From SZUA-448 sp045593785 (lineage in GTDB: Bacteria > Bacillota > Clostridia > Lachnospirales > Lachnospiraceae): DNA of 6,264 nt. The position numbers and the translations under genes are program-made. Each line of letters opens with the position of its first letter. The stretch's first letter is position 1. Location of the stretch: contig JAZNXH010000181.1 of the NCBI GenBank assembly GCA_045593785.1, positions 1 through 6,264 of the forward strand. The letters run 5' to 3'. Below the pieces are notes generated by a model. It did no database searches and was not told the DNA's origin. It saw only the letters and a list, made by a program, of their open reading frames with translations. Below, piece by piece: positions 1-5,733 of the stretch.

Positions 1-218
1 CAGGTTGCACAGCCGTCAAACTGGGTTGCTTTGGACTCGTCCGCTTCTCCTGCGCCGGTAACAACGGCATTGCCGTTCACCTTGGTACTGAGCGCCTTGC
101 CAAGCAAGGCATCCGGGGAGATATTGATGGGCTTTCCGCCGGCATACGAAGCAGCCGCAGCAAAACCTGCTGCAGATGGGTATGCTACCGGATTCGAAAG
201 TGCCGCCAATGCTGCCAT
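1..218 (-). CDS. Hypothetical protein, N-terminal part (runs off left edge)
   Basis: An open leftward frame starts at ATG 218-216 and stays open for 72 codons to the window edge, so the C-terminus is missing. Two independent signals make it a real gene rather than a shadow: a Shine-Dalgarno sequence (AGAAGGGAG, complement of 224-232) five bases before the ATG, and a near-consensus promoter at 268-296. The visible protein begins MAALAALSNPVAYPSAAG and is rich in Ala, Gly and Ser over residues 1-28. It then becomes more polar, with Lys, Asp and Asn, and ends at the edge in D-G-C-A-T plus the bases TG. If the next base is C or T, this gives a CxxC pair (C70, C73). There is no charged signal-peptide n-region and no clear membrane helix. 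I do not recognise the family. A faint resemblance from memory to clostridial proteins with a CxxC-RKYQDGS segment and a metalloprotease-like HEQEH core is only a guess. Confidence 0.72.
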   Translation of the reverse strand, partial: MAALAALSNPVAYPSAAGFAAAASYAGGKPINISPDALLGKALSTKVNGNAVVTGAGEADESKATQFDGCAT

Positions 219-267
219 ACGCGCTCCCTTCTAAGATACAAATAAAAGGTATAAACTCTCTATATAT

Positions 268-296
268 AGTATAGCACCGCGTGGGAAAAGTTTCAA
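268..296 (-). promoter_or_regulatory. Sigma-A-like promoter of the leftward gene
   Basis: On the minus strand the -35 box is TTGAAA (plus-strand 291-296), followed by a 17-bp spacer and a -10 box TATACT (268-273). A TG one base upstream of the -10 (TGCTATACT) makes it an extended -10. The predicted transcript start is near 261, giving a leader of about 43 nt that ends in the AGAAGGGAG ribosome site. The downstream stretch is AT-rich (TATATATAG), which should help melting. It matches the consensus closely and should be a strong constitutive-type promoter. Confidence 0.8.
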
Positions 297-361
297 GCGC
301 ATTATCTGGGACAGATTTGTTCGACAACATCAAGGATTAGATAAGGAATCAGACTTTTTTC

Positions 362-390
362 TTTACAGCAAACCACCAAAATGGTATGAT
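362..390 (+). promoter_or_regulatory. Sigma-A-like promoter of tex and downstream genes
   Basis: The -35 box is TTTACA (362-367), the spacer is 17 bp, and the -10 box is TATGAT (385-390), preceded by TGG to form an extended -10 (TGGTATGAT). A T-rich tract (355-364) runs into the -35 and could act as a small UP-like element. The expected start of transcription is about 397. The -10 covers the upstream in-frame ATG at 386, which rules that codon out as the tex start. No other clear promoter is seen further right, so this one may serve the whole rightward gene set. An ACCA-AAA-TGGT inverted repeat (375-385) lies in the spacer but is short enough to be chance. Confidence 0.75.
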
Positions 391-395
391 ATCTC

Positions 396-411
396 TGTAT
401 GTAAACATACA
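396..411. promoter_or_regulatory. Inverted repeat at the tex transcript start, candidate operator or 5' hairpin
   Basis: TGTATGT-AA-ACATACA is a perfect 7-bp inverted repeat with a 2-bp centre. It begins six bases after the -10 box, so it covers roughly +1 to +15 of the predicted transcript. Palindromes in this position are typical repressor operators. As RNA it could instead form a five-pair stem (GUAU plus flanking U-A) with a GUAAAC loop at the very 5' end, which can stabilise a message. It is not a match to the CcpA cre consensus, because the central CG is missing, and I cannot name a regulator. Confidence 0.45.
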
Positions 412-442
412 AACAGGCAGTAGAAAGGCATGGTTAAGTAAC

Positions 443-2842
443 ATGGATATTTTGAAACAGCTTGCAGAGGAATTGAGCATCAGAGTAGAACAGGTGCAGG
501 CAACCGTACAGTTGATTGATGAGGGAAACACCATCCCGTTTATCGCCCGTTACCGTAAGGAGGTAACCGGCGCTCTGGATGATGAAGTACTCCGTAATTT
601 GGATGAGAGACTGACCTATCTTCGTAATCTTGAAGAGAAGAAGAATCAGGTACTCTCCAGTATAGAAGAACAAGGCAAATTAACCGACGAACTGCGTGAG
701 CAGATTCTGGCGGCTAAGACATTGGTAGTGGTAGAGGACTTATATCGTCCGTACCGTCCGAAGAGAAGAACCAGAGCAACGATTGCAGTGGAGAAAGGCT
801 TGCAACCGTTCGCAGATCTGATTCTTGCCCAGGAGACGGACAAACCGCTGGAGGAAGAAGCTGCTGCGTTCATTGATCCGGAAAAGGATGTAAAAAATGC
901 ACAGGAGGCAATTGCAGGAGCGATGGACATCATCGCCGAAGTAGTGTCCGACAATGCCGAATACAGAAGCTATATCCGTCAGGTGACGGCAGAGCTCGGA
1001 ACGATTGCATCTACCGCGAAGAATCCGAAAGAACAGTCCGTATACGAGATGTATTATGAGTTTGAGGAGAAGATTGAGAAGATTCCGGGACATCGTGTAC
1101 TGGCACTGAACCGTGGCGAGGAGGAGAAGTTCCTCGGTATCAAGATTACCGCACCGGTAGAGCAGATCTTACGTTACCTTGAGAAGAAAGTTATCATTAA
1201 TGAGAATGCAAATACAAAGGATACCCTCTGTGCAGCCATAGCAGACAGTTATGAGCGTCTGATTGCACCGGCAATCGAGCGCGAGATCCGTAACGATCTG
1301 ACTGAGAAGGCAGAGGATGGCGCAATTAAGGTGTTTGGCAAGAACCTGCATCAGCTTTTGATGCAGCCGCCGATTGTTGGACAGACCGTGCTCGGCTGGG
1401 ACCCGGCATTTCGTACCGGCTGTAAGCTGGCAGTCGTTGACCCGACCGGTAAAGTACTGGATACTGTAGTTATTTACCCGACGGCTCCACAGTTCAGAGT
1501 AGATGAAGCAAAGCGCATCCTGACCCGTTTGATTGAGAAGTACAACATTACCTTGATTTCCGTTGGTAACGGTACGGCTTCCCGTGAGTCGGAGCAGGTA
1601 ATCGTAGAACTCTTACATGAGCTGAACCGTCCGGTACAGTATGTGATTGTTAACGAAGCAGGTGCTTCTGTGTATTCGGCAAGTAAGCTTGCAACCGAAG
1701 AGTTCCCGAACTTTGATGTGGGACAGCGTAGTGCGGCATCGATTGCACGCCGTCTGCAGGATCCATTGGCAGAGCTTGTAAAGATTGATCCGAAGTCTAT
1801 CGGTGTCGGACAGTACCAGCATGACATGAACCAGAAGAAGCTCGGCGATTCCCTGAACGGTGTCGTTGAGGATTGTGTAAATAAAGTAGGTGTGGATCTG
1901 AATACCGCATCCGCGTCGCTCCTGGAGTACGTATCCGGTATCTCTAAGGTGATTGCAAAGAATATCGTAGCGTATCGTGAAGAGAACGGAAGATTCAAGA
2001 ACCGTACACAGCTCCTGAAGGTGGCAAAACTCGGTCCGAAGGCATATGAGCAGTGTGCAGGTTTCCTGCGTATCGTCGGTGGGGATAACCCGCTGGATGA
2101 GACTGCCGTACATCCGGAGTCTTATGCGGCAGCACAGCAGTTGCTCGAGAAACTCGGATTTACTCCGGCAGATATCCGTAAGGTACAGGCACAGCAGCGT
2201 GAAGCAGTGAAGGAAGCAGAAGCAGCGGAGAAGGCAGCAAAGCAGGAAGCACCGCGCAGAAACCGTAACGATAAAAAGCAGATTCAGCTTCGAAATACGA
2301 ATACTGCCATGGGTAAGGCGCTGATGGCGGCACTTGGCAATACGGTTGTTACAGAGGAAGCTCCGATTGTAAAGGGCGGAAAGGCTGCAGATAATGGTGC
2401 TAAGGCGGAAGGTGCAGCGGCAGCAAAGAGCGCAGGCGCAGGTCTTTCTAGTCTTAGCCGTATGGTGCCGGATAAGAAGAAACTGGCGGATGAGCTTGGT
2501 ATCGGTGAAATTACTTTGACGGATATTATCAAGGAACTCGAGAAGCCGGGACGTGACCCGCGTGATGAGATGCCGAAGCCGATCCTTCGTACCGACGTAC
2601 TCGAGATGAAGGACCTGAAGGAAGGAATGATCTTAAAGGGAACCGTGCGAAATGTTATTGACTTTGGTGTGTTCGTAGACATCGGAGTCCATCAGGATGG
2701 TCTGGTGCACATTTCACAGATTACGAATAAGCGATTTATCAAACATCCGCTCGATGCCGTGAGCGTAGGCGACATCGTGGACGTGAAGGTAATGAGCGTG
2801 GATTTACAGAAGAAGCGCATTCAATTAACTATGATACTTTAA
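443..2842 (+). CDS. tex: Tex, RNA-binding transcription accessory protein (YqgF / HhH / S1)
   Basis: The 799-residue cytoplasmic protein shows the full Tex architecture. An N-terminal helical/HTH-like region (about 1-200) carries DEGNTIPFIARYRKEVTGALDDE at 26-48. A YqgF/RuvC-like domain (about 315-440) has GWDPAFRTG with D320 and later GNGTASRESE. A tandem helix-hairpin-helix part (about 480-545) contains LGPKAYEQCAGF. The conserved HPESY and KPGRDPRDE segments follow, then an S1 RNA-binding domain (about 727-797) with FGVFVDIGVHQDGLVHIS. Tex binds nucleic acid and affects transcription and RNA metabolism; its exact reaction is unsettled in the literature I know. The ATG at 443 is chosen because the family begins MDI-x-x-QLAEE and because an in-frame ATG at 386 lies inside the promoter. 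The ribosome site is weak (AAAGG 424-428, 14 bases away). About 80-90 extra Ala/Lys-rich residues lie between HPESY and KPGRDP, and there is no basic tail after S1. Arg is mostly CGT, suggesting good expression. Confidence 0.97.
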   Translation: MDILKQLAEELSIRVEQVQATVQLIDEGNTIPFIARYRKEVTGALDDEVLRNLDERLTYLRNLEEKKNQVLSSIEEQGKLTDELREQILAAKTLVVVEDLYRPYRPKRRTRATIAVEKGLQPFADLILAQETDKPLEEEAAAFIDPEKDVKNAQEAIAGAMDIIAEVVSDNAEYRSYIRQVTAELGTIASTAKNPKEQSVYEMYYEFEEKIEKIPGHRVLALNRGEEEKFLGIKITAPVEQILRYLEKKVIINENANTKDTLCAAIADSYERLIAPAIEREIRNDLTEKAEDGAIKVFGKNLHQLLMQPPIVGQTVLGWDPAFRTGCKLAVVDPTGKVLDTVVIYPTAPQFRVDEAKRILTRLIEKYNITLISVGNGTASRESEQVIVELLHELNRPVQYVIVNEAGASVYSASKLATEEFPNFDVGQRSAASIARRLQDPLAELVKIDPKSIGVGQYQHDMNQKKLGDSLNGVVEDCVNKVGVDLNTASASLLEYVSGISKVIAKNIVAYREENGRFKNRTQLLKVAKLGPKAYEQCAGFLRIVGGDNPLDETAVHPESYAAAQQLLEKLGFTPADIRKVQAQQREAVKEAEAAEKAAKQEAPRRNRNDKKQIQLRNTNTAMGKALMAALGNTVVTEEAPIVKGGKAADNGAKAEGAAAAKSAGAGLSSLSRMVPDKKKLADELGIGEITLTDIIKELEKPGRDPRDEMPKPILRTDVLEMKDLKEGMILKGTVRNVIDFGVFVDIGVHQDGLVHISQITNKRFIKHPLDAVSVGDIVDVKVMSVDLQKKRIQLTMIL
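2186..2458 (+). other. Low-complexity insert in Tex between the HhH and S1 parts
   Basis: Residues about 582-672 of Tex are dominated by Ala, Lys, Glu and Arg, with runs such as EAEAAEKAAKQEAPRRNRND and a later Gly/Ala/Lys part (KGGKAADNGAKAEGAAAAKSAG). In E. coli Tex, as I recall it, about 40 residues separate HPEAY from the VPTVTDIIKEL segment. Here the same interval is about 128 residues. The first half looks helical and perhaps coiled, the second half disordered. A short, less biased island (AMGKALMAALGNTVV) sits in the middle. The frame is intact throughout, so this is an in-frame linker expansion and not a frameshift artefact. Boundaries are approximate. Confidence 0.7.
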
Positions 2843-2870
2843 TGATAAATTATTTTGGTGGGAGAGACGA

Positions 2871-3803
2871 ATGAAACCGTTAGAGGGACGTAAGAGACGC
2901 TGGGGAGACAGAGGCGATGGGTATCGTGTACGAAACCTGGATCCCATGACTATGGTAGAACCCTTTATTATGCGTACGAGAACGGACAGCTGGGTGCTGT
3001 TTGAAGATGATGTGGAGATTTCCGCGACACAGGATTTTATTTACCGTATGCGCAAGGAGGAGATTCCGGGACTTACGCTATATCACATTGTTTTCGCCGC
3101 AATCGTTCGGGCAATGACGGAGATTCCGGAGTTGAATCGTTTTGTGGTGAATCGGCGCATCTATGCCAGAAATGAAATCAAAGCATCTATGGTTGTGATG
3201 AAGAGTATGACCAAAGAGAGCGAACGCTCGGTGATTACACCAAGATTTCAGATGGAAGATACGTTGCAGGAAATTGTAGCGCGGATTCAGGAACAGGCTG
3301 AACCAATCAAAGAAAAGGACGAAGAAGATAAGGCTAAGAACGATACCGAGTGGTTTGAACGTCTGCTCTGTGCACTGCCGGGCTGGCTTTTGAAGATTGT
3401 AATCGGATTGGTAGTCTTTCTGGACAATCATCGGATGCTTCCGAAGATGCTGATTGATCTGAGCCCATTTCATTCCAGCTTTTTCATTACCAATATGGGG
3501 TCGATTGGGGTTGCGCCGGTGTTCCATCATATTTATGAACTTGGAACGGTCTCCATCTTTGGGGCGCTTGGCGGAAAAGAAGTACGTTATGAGCTTGACA
3601 AGGATGGCAATGCGGTTCGAAAACTTTATCTGAAGTTGCGTTTTGTAGTGGATGAACGTGCAACAGATGGATTGATCTATGCAGAAGCATTCCGCAAAAT
3701 CAAAAAACTGATTGCAAAGCCGGAAGCGCTGATGGAAACGTCGAAAAAAATGAAGCACGATGTGATTGACCGCCCGGCGAAAAAGAAGAAAGAAGAAAGA
3801 TAG
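2871..3803 (+). CDS. 2-oxo acid dehydrogenase E2-like (CAT-fold) protein, catalytic His replaced by Glu
   Basis: This 310-residue protein resembles the catalytic domain of dihydrolipoyl acyltransferases (E2) and chloramphenicol acetyltransferase. Signs are EPFIMRTRTDS near residue 30, the LTLYHIVFAAIVRAM helix (68-82), PELNRFVVNRRIYAR (86-100), SSFFITNMGSIG (202-212) and the C-terminal DERATDG (261-267). In active E2 proteins that last motif is DHRxxDG, with His as the general base; here it is Glu262 (GAA at 3654-3656). There is no lipoyl domain, no E1/E3-binding domain and no dehydrogenase gene nearby, so a role in a 2-oxo acid dehydrogenase complex is unlikely. A hydrophobic stretch (about 164-185) interrupts the domain, followed by a second apolar segment. 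The tail is very basic (KKKKEER). The ATG follows TGGGAGAG with GGAG six bases away. It lies 28 nt behind tex and 1 nt ahead of tsaE. Substrate and activity are unknown. Confidence 0.85.
   Translation: MKPLEGRKRRWGDRGDGYRVRNLDPMTMVEPFIMRTRTDSWVLFEDDVEISATQDFIYRMRKEEIPGLTLYHIVFAAIVRAMTEIPELNRFVVNRRIYARNEIKASMVVMKSMTKESERSVITPRFQMEDTLQEIVARIQEQAEPIKEKDEEDKAKNDTEWFERLLCALPGWLLKIVIGLVVFLDNHRMLPKMLIDLSPFHSSFFITNMGSIGVAPVFHHIYELGTVSIFGALGGKEVRYELDKDGNAVRKLYLKLRFVVDERATDGLIYAEAFRKIKKLIAKPEALMETSKKMKHDVIDRPAKKKKEER
3779..3800 (+). promoter_or_regulatory. All-purine tract standing in for the tsaE ribosome-binding site
   Basis: Twenty-two consecutive purines, alternating A-runs with single Gs, encode the Lys/Glu/Arg tail of the E2-like protein and end directly before its TAG. 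The tsaE ATG follows one base after that stop. There is no GGAGG-like core, so tsaE translation probably depends on terminating ribosomes from the upstream gene (TAG-T-ATG), helped by the unstructured A/G-rich leader. Confidence 0.5.
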
Positions 3804-3804
3804 T

Positions 3805-4227
3805 ATGAGAGTATTAGAGAGTTTTTGTCCTGAGGATACCTATGCTATCGGGAAATCGCTGGCAGAACAGGCGGTTTCGGGCAATGTGTATTGCCTGAAC
3901 GGTGACCTTGGAACAGGAAAGACTGTATTTACACAAGGCTTTGCAGCCGGACTTGGGATTGCAGGTCCGGTGAACAGTCCGACTTTTACCATCTTGCAGG
4001 TGTATGAGGACGGACGATTGCCGCTGTATCATTTTGATGTGTACCGGATTGAAGACCCAGAGGAGATGTATGAAGTTGGCTGTGAGGAGTATTTCACGGC
4101 CGGCGGAGTGTGTCTTGTAGAGTGGGCGGACATGATCCGGGAGATGATACCGGAAGAGGCAGTACAGATTACGATTGAGAAGGACCTGACCAAAGGGTTC
4201 GATTATAGAAGGATTACGGTAAAATAA
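3805..4227 (+). CDS. tsaE: TsaE, ATPase of the tRNA t6A synthesis complex
   Basis: This 140-residue P-loop protein has the family's normal length. The Walker A motif is GDLGTGKT (33-40) within the characteristic CLNGDLGTGKTVFTQG. SPTFT (58-62) is the switch-I-like segment that follows VN, LYHFDVYRIED (74-84) is the conserved FDxYR motif, and CLVEWADM (103-110) is the family's LVEW signature. TsaE binds and hydrolyses ATP and, with TsaB and TsaD, supports transfer of threonylcarbamoyl from the TsaC product to A37 of ANN-decoding tRNAs. The ATG at 3805 is preferred over an in-frame ATG at 3766, because the latter lies inside the upstream gene and would add a Lys/Arg-rich leader (MTARRKRRKKKDS) absent from the family. 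The upstream TAG is 1 nt away and tsaB starts 1 nt after its TAA, so all three are probably translationally coupled. Confidence 0.96.
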   Translation: MRVLESFCPEDTYAIGKSLAEQAVSGNVYCLNGDLGTGKTVFTQGFAAGLGIAGPVNSPTFTILQVYEDGRLPLYHFDVYRIEDPEEMYEVGCEEYFTAGGVCLVEWADMIREMIPEEAVQITIEKDLTKGFDYRRITVK

Positions 4228-4228
4228 T

Positions 4229-4933
4229 ATGAAGATATTAGCAGTGGACGCTTCCGGTCAGGTGGCATCGGTAGCAGTTGCAACGGAAAACGGAATATTG
4301 GCGGAGTATTCGGTGGATTATCTGAAGACACATTCGCAGACTCTGCTTCCGATGATTGACGAAGTTCTGAAAATGACGGACACAGAGAAAGCGGAACTGG
4401 ATGCGATTGCAGTATCGGAAGGGCCGGGTTCATTTACCGGACTCCGTATCGGCGTTGCAACGGTGAAAGGGCTGGCAGCAGCACTCAACAAACCGGTAAT
4501 TGCCGTTCCGACCTTAGAGATGCTTGCCGGGAATTTCCTTGGCTGTGGAGAACTGATCTGTCCGATGATGGATGCGAGACGCAATCAGGTGTATACGGCG
4601 GTGTACCGCTATGAAGGTGAGGAACTGGTGCCGGTGGTAACGCAGAAGGCATGTGCACTCGATGAGATTCTTACTGAGCTGAATGGCTTGCAGCAGCCGG
4701 TGGTGCTTTTGGGTGATGGCGTCGATGCCTACAAGGCACAGATTCAGGCAGGATTGACAGTGAAATACAGGTTTGCTTCATTGCATCAGAATCGCCAGCG
4801 TGCGGGCAGTCTTGCGGCGCTTGCGTTGAAGAAGGCACAGGAAGGAAAGATGATACCGGGCTCGGAACTCGTACCGGAGTACTTGAGACTTTCCCAGGCA
4901 GAGCGTGAACGCTTGGAGAAGACCGGCGAATAA
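4229..4933 (+). CDS. tsaB: TsaB, scaffold subunit of tRNA t6A synthesis
   Basis: This 234-residue member of the ASKHA/Gcp-like fold begins MKILAVDASG, the first strand-loop of the fold. It has THSQTLLPMID (34-44), the hallmark GPGSFTGLRIG loop (65-75), DARRNQVY (115-122) and the C-terminal PEYLRLSQAER (216-226). TsaB is a paralogue of TsaD that lacks its metal-binding site. It dimerises with TsaD and recruits TsaE, so it is required for t6A but is not itself the transferase. TsaD normally contains HxxxH metal ligands, which are absent here and support the TsaB call. It follows tsaE with a TAA-T-ATG junction and no strong ribosome site of its own, the usual tsaE-tsaB arrangement. It is followed after 19 nt by rimI. 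The sequence is complete and shows no disruption. Confidence 0.96.
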   Translation: MKILAVDASGQVASVAVATENGILAEYSVDYLKTHSQTLLPMIDEVLKMTDTEKAELDAIAVSEGPGSFTGLRIGVATVKGLAAALNKPVIAVPTLEMLAGNFLGCGELICPMMDARRNQVYTAVYRYEGEELVPVVTQKACALDEILTELNGLQQPVVLLGDGVDAYKAQIQAGLTVKYRFASLHQNRQRAGSLAALALKKAQEGKMIPGSELVPEYLRLSQAERERLEKTGE

Positions 4934-4952
4934 GGAATAGGGAGTAACATCA

Positions 4953-5423
4953 ATGATTCAAATCAGACGAATGACGGCAAAAGATGTATCTGCCGTTGCG
5001 CGGATTGAACAGACGATATTTTCAGAGCCATGGTCGGCAGACAGTTTCCGTAAGGGAATCGAAGCGCAGAGTGATATCTATCTGGTGGCAGAGGAAGACG
5101 GAGAAATTCTCGGATACTGTGGACTATGGGGTGTGATTGACGAAGGTCAGATTACGAATGTAGCGGTTGCACCGGAGTACCGGCGTAGAGGTGTCGCAGA
5201 AAAGATGCTCCGCGAACTGATGCAGCAGGCAGCGGAAATGCGCTTTACGGAATTTACTTTGGAAGTACGTGTGAGCAACACACCGGCAATTGCACTGTAT
5301 CATAAACTTGGCTTCCATGACGCGGGAATCCGCAAGGATTTTTACGCGAAACCAAGAGAAGATGCGATTATTATGTGGAATTCGTGGACAAGATTACCAC
5401 TAGGAGAAGTGAACAATTTGTGA
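4953..5423 (+). CDS. rimI: RimI-like ribosomal protein N-alpha-acetyltransferase (GNAT)
   Basis: This 156-residue single-domain GNAT enzyme has IxxIEQTIFSEPWS near the N-terminus (15-28), typical of RimI. The acetyl-CoA pyrophosphate loop is VAVAPEYRRRGVAEKML (70-86), with R77 to A82 as the R-x-x-G-x-A core. FTLEVRVSNTPAIALYHKLGF (101-121) carries E104 and Y116, which align by position with the catalytic Glu and Tyr described in Salmonella/E. coli RimI. RimI acetylates the N-terminal residue of ribosomal protein S18 in enterobacteria; in Clostridia the target is inferred only. A good ribosome site (AGGGAG, 4939-4944) stands eight bases before the ATG, so this gene can be translated independently of tsaB. 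Its place after tsaE-tsaB is a common Firmicutes arrangement, often followed by tsaD; here a small Cys-rich gene and rnz come next. Confidence 0.93.
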   Translation: MIQIRRMTAKDVSAVARIEQTIFSEPWSADSFRKGIEAQSDIYLVAEEDGEILGYCGLWGVIDEGQITNVAVAPEYRRRGVAEKMLRELMQQAAEMRFTEFTLEVRVSNTPAIALYHKLGFHDAGIRKDFYAKPREDAIIMWNSWTRLPLGEVNNL

Positions 5424-5427
5424 TAAA

Positions 5428-5445
5428 ATAGCCCCTGGGGGGTAT
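5428..5445 (+). promoter_or_regulatory. G-run ribosome-binding site within a possible hairpin
   Basis: The small Cys-rich gene has an unusual ribosome site: six Gs in a row (5437-5442), eight bases before its ATG. The preceding bases ATAGCCCC can pair with this run: AUA (5428-5430) with UAU (5443-5445) and CCCC (5432-5435) with GGGG (5439-5442), leaving G5431 bulged and a UGG loop. Folding would hide the whole site. No T-run follows, so it is not a rho-independent terminator. Confidence 0.4.
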
Positions 5446-5450
5446 CACTT

Positions 5451-5690
5451 ATGCAGAAGAATAAAGATAATTTGAATATACACAAGTGTTGTAATGTCTG
5501 TGGAAAAGACCTTAGTATCCTTCCGAACGGAGAACCGGAAGAGACCTTGACCGTGGAGAAAACCTGGGGGTATTTTTCGCGAAAGGATACCGTAAGACAT
5601 CGGTTTGCCGTGTGTGAAGATTGTTATGACAAGTGGATTGCATCGTTTGCCGTGGCACCCGAAGAGGAACAGGCAAGCGAGCTGCTATAA
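5451..5690 (+). CDS. Small four-cysteine (zinc-ribbon-like) protein of unknown function
   Basis: This 79-residue acidic protein has no signal peptide and no membrane segment, so it is probably cytoplasmic. Two CxxC knuckles are plain: CCNVCGK (C14 and C17, with an extra Cys at 13 and His at 11) and CEDCYDKW (C55 and C58). They are separated by about 37 residues containing LTVEKTWGYFSRKDTVRHRF. Paired CxxC knuckles at this spacing fit a structural zinc ribbon, and the conserved-looking WGYFSRKD block between them suggests a defined family seen in Lachnospiraceae, which I cannot name. Nothing points to catalysis. It starts at the ATG behind a run of six Gs and lies 27 nt after rimI and 43 nt before rnz, so it probably shares their transcript. 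A role in RNA or protein binding next to tRNA-maturation genes is a guess from context. Confidence 0.82.
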   Translation: MQKNKDNLNIHKCCNVCGKDLSILPNGEPEETLTVEKTWGYFSRKDTVRHRFAVCEDCYDKWIASFAVAPEEEQASELL

Positions 5691-5733
5691 GGAAACAAAC
5701 AGAGTTTGGTGCAGAAAGGTTTGGAAGTTATAG

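Noticed and set aside
31..234. Rightward 67-codon open frame from a TTG, opposite the leftward gene
   Set aside because: It is the codon-aligned complement of the leftward frame, starts at a TTG with no ribosome site, and the promoter and Shine-Dalgarno evidence favours the minus strand.
16..333. Leftward 105-codon open frame in another phase
   Set aside because: It runs through the promoter at 268-296, so its start would not be on the transcript, and the Cys/Arg-rich product looks like an out-of-frame reading of the true gene.
335..364. GATT/AATC stem followed by a T-run as a rho-independent terminator
   Set aside because: Four A/T-rich pairs with an eight-base loop are far too weak, and there is no upstream rightward gene to end; the T-run is better read as upstream promoter sequence.
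1474..2113. Two long antisense open frames opposite tex (174 and 166 codons)
   Set aside because: They lie opposite the most conserved part of Tex, have Ser/Cys/Arg-rich compositions typical of reverse-frame shadows, and lack ribosome sites.
3078..3758. 226-codon antisense open frame opposite the E2-like gene
   Set aside because: The sense strand carries a recognisable protein family along its whole length; the antisense product is His/Phe/Cys-rich noise with no ribosome site or promoter seen.
3744..3800. A-runs near the end of the E2-like gene as programmed frameshift sites making a fusion with TsaE
   Set aside because: The runs are not in the X XXY YYZ phase, a -1 shift would enter the wrong frame for tsaE (a +1 shift is needed), and TsaE has a normal stand-alone start.
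5696..5708. CAAAC-AGA-GTTTG stem between the Cys-rich gene and rnz as a terminator
   Set aside because: It has five pairs with a three-base loop, only two G-C pairs, and no following T-run; probably chance.
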